Assembly (NCBI GenBank): GCA_025363355.1
Contig: JANYEB010000037.1
Coordinates: 47,056-111,055 of the forward strand
Length of the DNA stretch: 64,000 nucleotides
Origin: Chitinophagaceae bacterium
Lineage (GTDB): Bacteria > Bacteroidota > Bacteroidia > Chitinophagales > Chitinophagaceae
Direction of reading: 5' to 3'
This document shows, one piece after another, positions 11,332 to 21,566 of the stretch (position 1 is the stretch's first letter; the number at the start of each line of letters is the position of its first letter). Both the position numbers and the translations under genes were made by a program. The notes beneath the pieces are model-generated. The model ran no database searches and was not told the origin of the DNA. It worked only from the letters and a program-made list of their open reading frames with translations.

Positions 11332-14300
11332 ATGGAATCTCTCAAACGCTTGCCAATCTTAGTATTGGCTTTATCAGTATGTGTATTATCTATTAGTTTT
11401 TCATCTTGCAAAAAGAAAAAATTATTTCAGGTTGACCCCGAGTTTAGCAAGTATATCGATGCATATACTTCTGGTGTTGTTTCTAAAAAAACTTCATTTA
11501 AAATTCAACTGGCAACAGATGCCGCTGCCACTCATACTGTCAATGAAAACATTAAAGAAACATTGTTTGAATTTTCTCCTGCTGTGGAGGGAAAAGCATT
11601 TTGGGTGGATGCAAGAACAATAGAATTTAAACCAAACAAAGATTTAGATATTGATAAGCTGTATGAAGTAGAATTCAAGCTGAGCAAGGTTTTGAACGTA
11701 CCCCAAAAATTTAAAGAATTTAGGTTTAATGTTCAAACAGCAAAACCATCATTCCAAATTAATGATAATGGTTTACGAAGTTTAGGCAAAGAAACAATGA
11801 TGCTGACTGGCGAAATTGTTACTGCCGATGTGGAAGAAAGCAAAAAGGTAGAAAGTATTTTATCTGCAACAATTAACACATCAAATCTTGCTATAAAATG
11901 GCAGCATAATGAGATTAATAAAACCCATAGTTATACAATAGAAAATATCAAAAGAACTAATGCTGCTGGTAGCTTGATATTGAAGTGGGATGGAGCACCA
12001 ATTAGTGCTAATATAAAAGATCAGAAAGAGATTTCTATTCCTGCAATTGGAGATTTTAAAGTAATGGATATTAAAGTTATTCAAGAGCAGGAGCAATATG
12101 CATTGGTGCAGTTTAGTGATCCATTAATGATTGGTCAGCAACTTGAAGGCCTAATTGGCATTAGCCAGCAAGAAAATCTTAGTTACACAATACTTGGTAG
12201 CGAAGTAAAAGTATATGCCAGTGGTAAATTGGATGGCGGTTATACTGCAACTGTTTTAGAAGGCATTCAAAATATGTGGGGCGATAAATTAACAAAGGCT
12301 TTCACCTCTCAAATATTTTTTGAAAATCGATTACCATCAGTAAAAATTCACGGCAAAGGAGTGATTTTACCTAATAGTGGAGGTAAAATTTTATTACCTT
12401 TCGATGCAACAAATCTTAAAGCTGTTGATGTTAGTATTATTAAAGTGTATGAAAATAATATCCCTCAGTTTTTTCAAAATAATAAAATAGATGGTGATGA
12501 TAATTTAAGAAGAGTAGCTCGACCAACTGTGCAGGCTACTGTTAAACTAGATGATGATAAAAGCCTGAATCTTCACAAAAAGAACAGGTTTTCTTTAGAC
12601 CTTGATAAATATATAAAAACTGAACCGGGAGCCATCTATCATATCACCATTGGCTTCAGACCTTCATATTCACTATATACCTGCACCACAAAACCTGATG
12701 GTGATGAAGAAAGTAATAATGAAGATGAAGAAGAATATCGTTATGGCAGAGATGAAAATGTAGATGATGACGATGCTTTTTGGCGTAGATATGATAGTTA
12801 TTATCCTTATGGATACAACTGGGATCAAAGAGATAATCCTTGCAGCAAAGCTTATTATAATAAAGAAAGATTTGCATCAAGAAATATTCTTGCAACCAAT
12901 ATTGGCTTAACTGCAAAGCGTGGTAGTAACAACAGTTTGATGGTGGCTGTAAATAATATCATTAGCACTGAACCAATTGCTGGGGTTGAATTACAGGCAT
13001 TGGATTATCAGCAACAGATAGTTGGTAAAGGCAGTACTAACAGTGATGGTATTGCTATGCTTGAATTAAAACGAAAACCTTATTTACTTGTTGCAAAAAA
13101 AGGAAACGAGAAAAGTTATTTAAGATTAGATGATGGTAGCAGTTTGCCATTAGCAAGATTTAATATTGATGGAGCTCAGGTGAAAAACGGTATCAAAGGC
13201 TTTGTGTTTGGAGAACGTGGAGTATGGCGTCCTGGTGATAGCTTATTCTTGGGCTGCATTATTGAAGATAAAGAAAAGAAATTGCCTGCAGGTCATCCTG
13301 TAGAAATGGAATTGATTTCTCCAAGAGGTCAACTTTATAAACGACTGGTTACACCTAACGCAGAAGATGGATACAATGTATTTAGAACTGCAACAGATGC
13401 CAATGCTCCAACTGGCAACTGGTTATGTAAAGTAAAAGTGGGTGGTGCTGTTTTTGAAAAAACAATTAAGATAGAAACTGTAATGCCTAACCGACTAAAG
13501 ATTGATTTAAACTTTGGTGATGCAAAAGCTTTGGGTAAAAACGTTACGGCTCAGGGAACACTTTCTGCAAAATGGTTATTTGGTGCCGATGCTCAAAATT
13601 TAAAAGCAAGAGTTGATGCACAACTTTATAGAAAGAATACCATGTTTGAAAAGTATAGTGATTATGAGTTTGACAATCCGATTTCATCTTTTTCATCTCA
13701 ATCAAAAACAATATTTGATGGGAGTTTAAATGAAAAAGGTGTTGCTAATATTAGTCCACAGTTCGAAGCTGGAAATGATGCACCAGGAATGTTGCTAGCC
13801 AATTTGATGGTGAAAGTATTTGAACCTGGTGGCAATTTCAGTATGGATAATATCAGTTTTCCATACCATCCATATTCATCATATATTGGTTTAAAAATAC
13901 CAGAAGAAACCAGTGGCTGGGGTTATTTACAAAACAATAAAATATATCCTCTAAAGCTTGTTGATGTAAATACAAATGGAATAGCAACTAGTGGTAATAC
14001 AGATGTGGAAGTGCAGTTGTATAAAATTCAATGGAGATGGTGGTGGGATAGAAGTGAAGACGATTTTAGCAACTTTACACAAGACTCCTACAACAAACTC
14101 ATTAAAAAAGAAACACAATCTATTGCTGCTGGTAAAGGTGTATATAATCTAAAACTAACTGCTGCCGATTATGGTCGCTATCTTATTTTATTTAAGGATA
14201 TAAGAAGCGGACACACTACTGGAAAATCTTTTTATGTGGATGATTATGTACATCAAAGCTATGCAGAGCAAAACGATGCATCTTCAATTGCAATGTTATC

Positions 14301-16893
14301 TTTTACATCAGATAAAGCTAAATATAGTGTGGGCGAGGAATGTAAATTAACAGTGCCTTCTCCTGCAAATGGTAAAATGCTTGTGAGCATTGAAACAGGA
14401 ACCAAAGTGTTGCAAACAAAATGGGTGAGCACAAGCAAAGGTGAAACAAACTATAGTTTTAAGATTGATAGAACTATGACACCAAATATTTATGTAAATA
14501 TCAGTATGCTACAACCACACGCCCAAACATTAAACGACTTACCTATAAGAATGTATGGTGTAATTCCTGTTGAGGTGGAGGATAAAAATACCATCCTGAA
14601 ACCTATTATTAAAATGAACGATGTCATTAGGCCCGAAGAAAAAACTTCTATCACAGTATCTGAACAAAATGGCCAATCAATGACTTATTGCATCGCCATT
14701 GTTGATGAAGGACTGCTTGATTTAACACATTTTAAAACGCCGAATCCGCATAGTGCATTTTATGCCAAAGAAGCATTAGGTGTTAAAAGCTGGGATGTGT
14801 ATGATTATGTTATTGGTGCCTGGGGTGGTCAGCTAGATAGAATACTTACAATTGGTGGTGATGCTGAGGGGGACGATGCTGCTAAAACACGCAGAGCTAA
14901 CAGATTTAAATCTATAGTGCAATACTATGGACCATTTAAAACTAACGGTGGTAGTAAAACACACAGCTTTACTTTACCTAACTATATGGGTAGTGTTAGG
15001 GCAATGGTGATAGCAGCAGGCAATGGTGCTTATGGTGCTGCTGAAAAAAGTGTAAAGGTGAAAAAACCTTTGATGCTTTTGGCAACAATGCCTAGAGTTT
15101 TAGGTCCTGGTGAGGATTTAAAAATTCCTGTAACTGTTTTTTCAACAGATAATAATATCAAAAATGTAAACATTAGTATTCAAAGTAATCCAATGATTGA
15201 AGTGCCTACTGGTGCTACTAACATCACGTTTAACGCAACAGGAGAGCAGGTAATTTATATCAACGCTAAAGTTAAAAATACAACAGGTATTGGTAAGATA
15301 AAAGTGGTGGCAAGTAGTGGCAATACATCTGCCTATCACGAAATAGAAATTGATGTGCGTAATCCAAACCCTTATATCACGCAGGTTTCAGAATACACAC
15401 TGCAGGCAGGGCAAAGTATGAACGCTACTGTAGCAACAATTGGCGATGCAAGTAGCAGTAAAGCAACTGTTGAAATTTCATCTATCCCAGCTATCAATTT
15501 ACAAAAGCGATTATCTTATTTAATTCAATATCCACACGGATGTATAGAACAAACAACTTCGTCTGTATTTCCTCAATTAGCATTAAATAGTTTGATGGAT
15601 TTGAATGATAAACAAAAAGCAGATATTGATAGAAATATTAAAGTAGCTATTCAAAAAATACAAAACTTTCAAACAGGTGATGGTGGCTTTAGTTACTGGG
15701 CAGGCAATATGGATGCTGATGAATGGGGAACAAATTATGCTGGCCATTTTTTATTAGAAGCTAGTGCTAAAGGATTCAATGTTTCTTCTTCTATGCTTGG
15801 CTCGTGGAAAGCATATCAACGTAATAAAGCAAACGCCTGGAGCATTTCTGCTGCTCCTTGGTATGGTACAGATTTAACACAGGCTTACAGGCTCTATCTT
15901 CTGGCATTGGCAAAAGCTCCAGAACAAGGTGCTATGAACAGACTAAGAGAATCTAAGTTTATTACTGCCGAAGCTAAATGGAGATTAGCTGCTGCTTATT
16001 ACCTCTGTGGACAAACACAAGTTGCCAATATGCTGATTAGTGGTTTACCAACAACATTTTCTCCACGCCCTTATTGGGGTATCAGCTATGGTAGTGATGT
16101 GCGAGATGATGCAATGGTGCTGGAAGCATTAGCATTAATGAAACGTCGTGGTGAAGCAGAGCAACTAGTGAGAACTATTGCTAGTAAACTATCTCAGGAA
16201 ACTTGGTATAGCACACAGACTACAGCTTATAGTTTAATAGCCATTGCAAAGTATTGTGGCGATAATGGTGGCCAAAAAATTACCGCTAGTGGAACAGCTG
16301 GAGCGACCAATATTAATATCAACTCTAACTCTAGTATTGCACAGCAAGTAGTGGGCTGGCAAAATGGCAAAGCCGTTGTAAAGCTTACCAATAAAGGGTC
16401 TAATGTTTTGTACGTAAGACTGATTAATCAGGGACAACCCATTGGAATGAATCCTGTGGCATACAAAAACAATCCAAATGTATTGCAGCTAAGTGTTATT
16501 TATTTAAACACAAATGGAGTCCCAATTGATGTTGCCAAACTTAAACAAGGAACCGATTTTGTGGCAAAGGTTGTTATTACAAATCCTGGCACAAGGGGTG
16601 CTTATTCTCAAATGGCTTTATCACAAATGTTTCCTAGTGGATGGGAAATTTTGAACACAAGAATGTATAATAGTGAGGGTGCATTTCAATCATCTAAAAG
16701 TGATTATATGGATATTAGAGATGATAGGGTGTATCAATATTTTAATATCAACAGCAAAGAAACGCTTACCTATTATGTGCAGTTAAATGCAGCTTATTTA
16801 GGCAAATATTATTTGCCAGGTGTTTATTGCGAAGCAATGTATGATAACACAATTAGTGCAGGTACTAGTGGCAGGGTGGTAGAAGTGGAGTAA
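11332..16893 (+). CDS. Bacterial alpha-2-macroglobulin family lipoprotein (MG1/MG2 domains, thioester)
   Basis: 1853 aa; lipobox SISFSSC; GFVFGERGVWRPGDSLFL; thioester motif GCIEQ at 15538..15552; TED region FQTGDGGFSYWAG. Confidence 0.93.
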   Translation: MESLKRLPILVLALSVCVLSISFSSCKKKKLFQVDPEFSKYIDAYTSGVVSKKTSFKIQLATDAAATHTVNENIKETLFEFSPAVEGKAFWVDARTIEFKPNKDLDIDKLYEVEFKLSKVLNVPQKFKEFRFNVQTAKPSFQINDNGLRSLGKETMMLTGEIVTADVEESKKVESILSATINTSNLAIKWQHNEINKTHSYTIENIKRTNAAGSLILKWDGAPISANIKDQKEISIPAIGDFKVMDIKVIQEQEQYALVQFSDPLMIGQQLEGLIGISQQENLSYTILGSEVKVYASGKLDGGYTATVLEGIQNMWGDKLTKAFTSQIFFENRLPSVKIHGKGVILPNSGGKILLPFDATNLKAVDVSIIKVYENNIPQFFQNNKIDGDDNLRRVARPTVQATVKLDDDKSLNLHKKNRFSLDLDKYIKTEPGAIYHITIGFRPSYSLYTCTTKPDGDEESNNEDEEEYRYGRDENVDDDDAFWRRYDSYYPYGYNWDQRDNPCSKAYYNKERFASRNILATNIGLTAKRGSNNSLMVAVNNIISTEPIAGVELQALDYQQQIVGKGSTNSDGIAMLELKRKPYLLVAKKGNEKSYLRLDDGSSLPLARFNIDGAQVKNGIKGFVFGERGVWRPGDSLFLGCIIEDKEKKLPAGHPVEMELISPRGQLYKRLVTPNAEDGYNVFRTATDANAPTGNWLCKVKVGGAVFEKTIKIETVMPNRLKIDLNFGDAKALGKNVTAQGTLSAKWLFGADAQNLKARVDAQLYRKNTMFEKYSDYEFDNPISSFSSQSKTIFDGSLNEKGVANISPQFEAGNDAPGMLLANLMVKVFEPGGNFSMDNISFPYHPYSSYIGLKIPEETSGWGYLQNNKIYPLKLVDVNTNGIATSGNTDVEVQLYKIQWRWWWDRSEDDFSNFTQDSYNKLIKKETQSIAAGKGVYNLKLTAADYGRYLILFKDIRSGHTTGKSFYVDDYVHQSYAEQNDASSIAMLSFTSDKAKYSVGEECKLTVPSPANGKMLVSIETGTKVLQTKWVSTSKGETNYSFKIDRTMTPNIYVNISMLQPHAQTLNDLPIRMYGVIPVEVEDKNTILKPIIKMNDVIRPEEKTSITVSEQNGQSMTYCIAIVDEGLLDLTHFKTPNPHSAFYAKEALGVKSWDVYDYVIGAWGGQLDRILTIGGDAEGDDAAKTRRANRFKSIVQYYGPFKTNGGSKTHSFTLPNYMGSVRAMVIAAGNGAYGAAEKSVKVKKPLMLLATMPRVLGPGEDLKIPVTVFSTDNNIKNVNISIQSNPMIEVPTGATNITFNATGEQVIYINAKVKNTTGIGKIKVVASSGNTSAYHEIEIDVRNPNPYITQVSEYTLQAGQSMNATVATIGDASSSKATVEISSIPAINLQKRLSYLIQYPHGCIEQTTSSVFPQLALNSLMDLNDKQKADIDRNIKVAIQKIQNFQTGDGGFSYWAGNMDADEWGTNYAGHFLLEASAKGFNVSSSMLGSWKAYQRNKANAWSISAAPWYGTDLTQAYRLYLLALAKAPEQGAMNRLRESKFITAEAKWRLAAAYYLCGQTQVANMLISGLPTTFSPRPYWGISYGSDVRDDAMVLEALALMKRRGEAEQLVRTIASKLSQETWYSTQTTAYSLIAIAKYCGDNGGQKITASGTAGATNININSNSSIAQQVVGWQNGKAVVKLTNKGSNVLYVRLINQGQPIGMNPVAYKNNPNVLQLSVIYLNTNGVPIDVAKLKQGTDFVAKVVITNPGTRGAYSQMALSQMFPSGWEILNTRMYNSEGAFQSSKSDYMDIRDDRVYQYFNINSKETLTYYVQLNAAYLGKYYLPGVYCEAMYDNTISAGTSGRVVEVE

Positions 16894-16917
16894 TGATAAG
16901 AAATGATTTCTTTATTG

Positions 16918-16965
16918 ATAGTTCATCCGTTTAAACAATTAAACGGATGAACTATTTTGTTTTTG
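16918..16965 (+). terminator. Terminator after A2M gene (15-bp perfect inverted repeat)
   Basis: ATAGTTCATCCGTTT-AAACAATT-AAACGGATGAACTAT followed by TTTGTTTTTG. Confidence 0.88.
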
Positions 16966-16971
16966 ATTGAT

Positions 16972-17952
16972 TTAAATAGAGGCTTCTTTGTTGTACTTGT
17001 TTCTATACTCCAATGGTGATATACCAGTAATTTTTCTAAATACTTCTCTAAATGCTTTTACATCTGAATAGCCAACATCATACATTACTTCATTAATATT
17101 TTTGCGAGTAGTTTCAAATGCTTTTTTTGCTGATTCTATTTTCACTCTTTGCGAATATTCAACAGGTGTATTGCCCGTGGCTTTAATAAATCTTCTGTCA
17201 AAATTTCGCCTACCAACTGCAAATTTTGATGACAAATATTCAACAGATATTCTCTCATCAATTTTACTTTCAATATAAGCTTGTGCTTGTTGCACTACTT
17301 CATCTTCGTGCGACTTTTGACCATTAAATATCGTGAATGCTGATTGGCTGTTTCTATCCATTTCTATTTGAAAAACTTTGGATAAAAAAATGGCTGTTGG
17401 TCTGTCATAATATTTTTCTATTAAATAAATAATGAGGTTTAAAAAAGAATAAGCACCGCCATTAGTATAAATACCGTTTTCATCGGTAATTAGTTTATCA
17501 GTTTGCAAGTTCACCTTGGGAAACATTGTTCTAAAAGCATTAGTAGCTGTCCAATGTGTTGAGCAGATTTTTCCATCCAACAAACCTGTAGAAGCCAATA
17601 AAAATGCACCTGTGCAAATGCTTGCAATTTCAGCACCTTGTTTATATTGTTGTTCTATCCAATCAATCAAAATTTTATTTTCTTTTAAAGTGGTTTCATA
17701 ATTATGATTTAAAGAAGGGATGATAATGAGATTCGTTTTAGCAATATTTGAAATATGTGTGTGTGGTTTTACACTAAACAACCCATCATAAAATTCTACT
17801 TCCTTTGAAAGCCCAGCCAACTCTATTTTAAACAATTCTTTTTTACCATTGGCTTTTCTATACTCATTCGCTTTTGTAAATATTTTATAAGCACCAACAA
17901 TACTGCTTAAATTATTTTCTCCATTAGGAACGATGATAGTTAGATGTTTCAT
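16972..17952 (-). CDS. GlxA-type transcriptional regulator (DJ-1/PfpI domain + AraC HTH)
   Basis: ICTGAFLLASTGLLDGKICSTHW (DJ-1/PfpI) and C-terminal AraC HTH YDVGYSDVKAFREVFRKITGISPLEYR. Confidence 0.92.
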   Translation of the reverse strand: MKHLTIIVPNGENNLSSIVGAYKIFTKANEYRKANGKKELFKIELAGLSKEVEFYDGLFSVKPHTHISNIAKTNLIIIPSLNHNYETTLKENKILIDWIEQQYKQGAEIASICTGAFLLASTGLLDGKICSTHWTATNAFRTMFPKVNLQTDKLITDENGIYTNGGAYSFLNLIIYLIEKYYDRPTAIFLSKVFQIEMDRNSQSAFTIFNGQKSHEDEVVQQAQAYIESKIDERISVEYLSSKFAVGRRNFDRRFIKATGNTPVEYSQRVKIESAKKAFETTRKNINEVMYDVGYSDVKAFREVFRKITGISPLEYRNKYNKEASI

Positions 17953-18046
17953 TTATATAATTTGCAGCAAAGATAATAATTCACTATGTCCAAATCACCC
18001 CACTATAAAGTCTATTTAACACCTTATCAAAGTAGTATTTAGACAA

Positions 18047-18054
18047 TATGTTTG
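18047..18054 (+). promoter_or_regulatory. -7 box TATGTTTG for the DinB gene
   Basis: Exact TAnnTTTG, 18 nt upstream of ATG 18073. Confidence 0.45.
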
Positions 18055-18072
18055 CATTCTAAAATAAATAAA

Positions 18073-18552
18073 ATGAACACAACAGAAACATCCGTTAAAA
18101 TGGTATTGGACAGATGGTTTGGCTCCATTAAAAATTGTAATAGCATATTAGAATCACTTACTGATGAACAATTAGAAAAAGAAATTGCCCCAAATAAAAA
18201 TAGAGGCATTTACTTGTTAGGGCATTTAGTAGCAGTACACGATGATTTGATTAAGTTATTGGATTTAGGCGATAAGTTATTTCCCGAATTATTTGAACCA
18301 TTTATTAAATCACCAGATAGAGCAGTTGCTGAAATTCCTACTGTTACTGCATTAAGAGGATTCTGGAGTAAACAAAACGAAGTATTATCAGCAAAAATAA
18401 ATTGCTTGTCGGTAGAAGATTGGTTTCAAAAACATACTGCTGTTTCAGCAGAAGATTTTGCTAAAGAACCTCATCGCAATAAATTAAATATCATTATTAC
18501 CAGAACAAGCCATTTGCAATATCATACTGGGCAAATTGTATTACTTAAATAA
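18073..18552 (+). CDS. DinB family protein (start corrected from 18052 to ATG 18073)
   Basis: GHLVAVHDDL and HLQYHTGQI histidine motifs; the 18052 TTG start overlaps the likely promoter. Confidence 0.8.
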   Translation: MNTTETSVKMVLDRWFGSIKNCNSILESLTDEQLEKEIAPNKNRGIYLLGHLVAVHDDLIKLLDLGDKLFPELFEPFIKSPDRAVAEIPTVTALRGFWSKQNEVLSAKINCLSVEDWFQKHTAVSAEDFAKEPHRNKLNIIITRTSHLQYHTGQIVLLK

Positions 18553-18560
18553 TAAATAAA

Positions 18561-19004
18561 ATGACAACATCAAATTTTACAACTATCATTTTGGTAGAAC
18601 AAACACCAAAAGAAGTTTTTGATGCTATTAACAATGTTAGTGGCTGGTGGCAAGGAGAAATAGAAGGTAGTGCATATAACCTTAACGATGAGTTTACTTA
18701 TCGAATGAAGGATATTCATTTTTCAAAACAACAAGTAATTGAGCTTATACCCAACAAAAAAGTTGTATGGCTTGTTACTGATAGCAATTTAAGTTTCACC
18801 AGTAATAAAAGTGAATGGACGGGAACAAAAATTGTTTTTGAAATTGCTGAAGTAAACAACAAAACACAACTAATTTTCACACACTTAGGTTTAGTTCCTG
18901 AATTTGAATGTTATGGTGGCTGCTCAAATGGCTGGAGTATGCTTATACAAAAAAGCTTATTTAGCTTAATAACAACAGGCAAAGGCAAGGATGTTTTTAA
19001 CTAA
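18561..19004 (+). CDS. SRPBCC / AHSA1-like domain protein
   Basis: VEQTPKEVFDAINNVSGWWQGEIEG ... HLGLVPEFECYGGCSNGWSMLI. Confidence 0.85.
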   Translation: MTTSNFTTIILVEQTPKEVFDAINNVSGWWQGEIEGSAYNLNDEFTYRMKDIHFSKQQVIELIPNKKVVWLVTDSNLSFTSNKSEWTGTKIVFEIAEVNNKTQLIFTHLGLVPEFECYGGCSNGWSMLIQKSLFSLITTGKGKDVFN

Positions 19005-19054
19005 AAATTTAAAAGAGAGTCTTTGTAACAGCACAATTACATCGTTAGTAAATA

Positions 19055-19264
19055 TTACTGCATTTTCTCTCTTTTCCACCAGCGATAGCCAATAAAACCC
19101 ATAATAGCAAGTGGTGTAATCATTAAATAAATAATAGCTCCATTTAATCCTTGTGCAGGACCATCTCCTAGTTGAGATGCTGTTTTGGTGCAAATGGAAC
19201 ATTGTGCTACTACTTGTGTTATAAAAGCACATAAACCTATAATAAGTAGAAATTTCTTTTTCAC
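19055..19264 (-). CDS. Small conserved-looking membrane protein with CxxC (probable GTG start at 19264)
   Basis: (M)KKKFLLIIGLCAFITQVVAQCSICTKTASQLG...LNGAIIYLMITPLAIMGFIGYRWWKRE; signal peptide plus one TM; -7 box TATTTTTG on minus strand at 19270..19277. Confidence 0.65.
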   Translation of the reverse strand: MKKKFLLIIGLCAFITQVVAQCSICTKTASQLGDGPAQGLNGAIIYLMITPLAIMGFIGYRWWKREKMQ

Positions 19265-19359
19265 AATTGCAAAAATAGTAGTCAATATTTGTTTAAATAC
19301 AATTAAATATTTTGACAAAAGCATAAAACAAAACTTATTGGCTTTGCTTTGTATTGTAT

Positions 19360-21531
19360 ATGAAACATAAAAGAATTTTAGCTACTATATTAAGTTTAAT
19401 AATAGCTTTCAATGTTAAAGCACAGTATAATATTTCTGGGGTTGTTAAAACCAAAGATTCCTTGCAAAGTGGCATTACTGTTAAGCTATCTAATAAACAG
19501 ACAACAGCTACAGATAAGTATGGAAGATTTGTTTTCACAAATCTTGCTACAAAAAAATATACCATCAGTTTTTCAGGTATTGGAGTAAATACTTTTGATA
19601 CAACAATCTTACTCACTGCAAATGCCGAATTAAGTATTAGTGCTAAAGAAGAGAAGAAAGAACTAGAAGAAGTTGTTATTGTAGCATCGTCAAGAACCAA
19701 CACCAGAATAGAAGACTTGCCAACAAAAGTTGAAGTATTAGGGCAAGAGGAATTGCATGAAGAAAATCAAATTAAACCAGGCAATATTGCCAGCATTTTA
19801 GGAGATATTGCAGGAGTACAAATACAACAAACCACAGCAACAAGTGGAAGTGCCGACTTGCGTATTCAAGGGTTACAAGGAAAATACACTCAAATATTAC
19901 GAGATGGAATGCCATTGTTTGGTGGCTTTAGTGGCAGTTTTGGCATTTTGCAGGTACCACCTTTAGATCTTCAACAAATTGAATTGGTAAAAGGAGCTTC
20001 ATCAACATTGTATGGAGGAGGAGCTATTGCAGGAATGGTAAATCTTGTGAGCAAAAAACCTAAATTAGATAAAAAAGATAGGAGCATTACACTGAATGTA
20101 TCAAACCTAAAAGAAAAAAATATTACCTCTTTTTTCTCGGCACGAAATAAAAAAATGGGCTATACTTTTTATGCTGGAGGAACATTGCAAAAGCAAGTAG
20201 ATGTTGATAAAGATGGCTATAGCGATGTGCCAAATGTTAAAAATATTTTTATACACCCAAGATGGTTTTTATATGGAAAAAATAATTCATCACTGGCTAT
20301 TGGTTACACATTTAACAGAGAAATAAGAGATGGTGGTGATATGAATGTTTTGAGTGGAAATACTGATGCTAACCATCAGTTTTATATTAAAAACAGAAGC
20401 AATAGAAACTCATTTGATATTGTTTGGGAAAAAAAGAATAAAGACAATTCATTCTTTACAGCAAAAGCTGCTACTAACTTTTTTTCAAGAAATATTAATA
20501 CCAATCTGTTCTCAATGAAAGCTCATCAAACGCTTTGGTATAGTGAGTTTGCGTATGCTAGGAAATCAAAAAAACACAATTATGTAGTTGGATTGAATTT
20601 CAATGGAGATATATTTAAAAATCAAACTCCATCAAGCAGCACTTTGCCAAACGAATCAACAAATACTATTGGATTATTTGCACAAGATGATTGGAAACTA
20701 GCTGATAAACTAACCCTGCAATCAGGATTAAGATATGACTATCATTCTGTTTATAACGCATTTTTATTGCCAAGATTATCATTGATGTATAAAGCAAATA
20801 ATCATTTAACAATGAGAGTTGGCGGAGGTTTGGGCTACAAAACGCCTGCATTAATTAATAGCGAATTAGATGAAAGACAATATCCATATATACTTGGTTA
20901 TGCTTCAAATATTCAACCAGAAAAAAGTAGCGGAATTAATTTTGATGTAAACTATAAAACAAAAATTAGTGAATGGGAATTAACATTTAACCAAACTTTT
21001 TTCTACACAAATATTTCGTCTCCAATATATCTAAGTGCTCAACCATCTGTTCCAGTTCAAACATATTATGCGTATGAAAATTACATCAAACCACTACAAT
21101 CATTAGGTTTTGAAACATTTGTTGCTGCAAAACATGATGAATTAGAATTATACTTTGGATATGTTTATACCGATGCTAAAAGAAAGTATAATGATGCGAA
21201 CTCTAACTTACCACTTGTAGCAAAAAATAAAATTGCTACCATTATTGCTTATGAATTCAGCAGTCATTTTAGAGCAGGTATAGAAACAGCCTATAACGGA
21301 AAACAATACTTAGATGATGGTACTGTTAAACAAGATTATGTATTTGCAGCAGCAATGTTGAGATATAGTTTTAACAATGTTTCAATTGTTTTAAATGGAG
21401 AAAATTTATTCGATTTCAGACAAAACAAAAACGAACAAGTTGTTCTTCCGCCTAGCAACAATCCTTATTTTAAAGAAATATGGGCACCGCTTGATGGACG
21501 TGTAATTAATTTAAGTGTGATGTTTAAATGA
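19360..21531 (+). CDS. TonB-dependent receptor with carboxypeptidase-like regulatory N-domain
   Basis: Plug: IEDLPTKVEVLGQEEL...ILRDGMPLFGGFSGSFGILQVPPLDLQQIELVKGASSTLYGGGAIAGMVNLVSKKP; terminal beta-barrel residue F. Confidence 0.95.
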   Translation: MKHKRILATILSLIIAFNVKAQYNISGVVKTKDSLQSGITVKLSNKQTTATDKYGRFVFTNLATKKYTISFSGIGVNTFDTTILLTANAELSISAKEEKKELEEVVIVASSRTNTRIEDLPTKVEVLGQEELHEENQIKPGNIASILGDIAGVQIQQTTATSGSADLRIQGLQGKYTQILRDGMPLFGGFSGSFGILQVPPLDLQQIELVKGASSTLYGGGAIAGMVNLVSKKPKLDKKDRSITLNVSNLKEKNITSFFSARNKKMGYTFYAGGTLQKQVDVDKDGYSDVPNVKNIFIHPRWFLYGKNNSSLAIGYTFNREIRDGGDMNVLSGNTDANHQFYIKNRSNRNSFDIVWEKKNKDNSFFTAKAATNFFSRNINTNLFSMKAHQTLWYSEFAYARKSKKHNYVVGLNFNGDIFKNQTPSSSTLPNESTNTIGLFAQDDWKLADKLTLQSGLRYDYHSVYNAFLLPRLSLMYKANNHLTMRVGGGLGYKTPALINSELDERQYPYILGYASNIQPEKSSGINFDVNYKTKISEWELTFNQTFFYTNISSPIYLSAQPSVPVQTYYAYENYIKPLQSLGFETFVAAKHDELELYFGYVYTDAKRKYNDANSNLPLVAKNKIATIIAYEFSSHFRAGIETAYNGKQYLDDGTVKQDYVFAAAMLRYSFNNVSIVLNGENLFDFRQNKNEQVVLPPSNNPYFKEIWAPLDGRVINLSVMFK

Positions 21532-21566
21532 TAGAATAAATTACATTAGTAATCTTAAATGCTATT

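Noticed and set aside
12656-12916. His-rich 86-aa antisense ORF
   Set aside because: Mirror of the acidic GAT/GAA-rich insert in the A2M gene; composition artefact.
18966-19232. 88-aa minus ORF overlapping the SRPBCC 3' end
   Set aside because: Out-of-frame overlap with the more plausible 19055..19264 small membrane protein.
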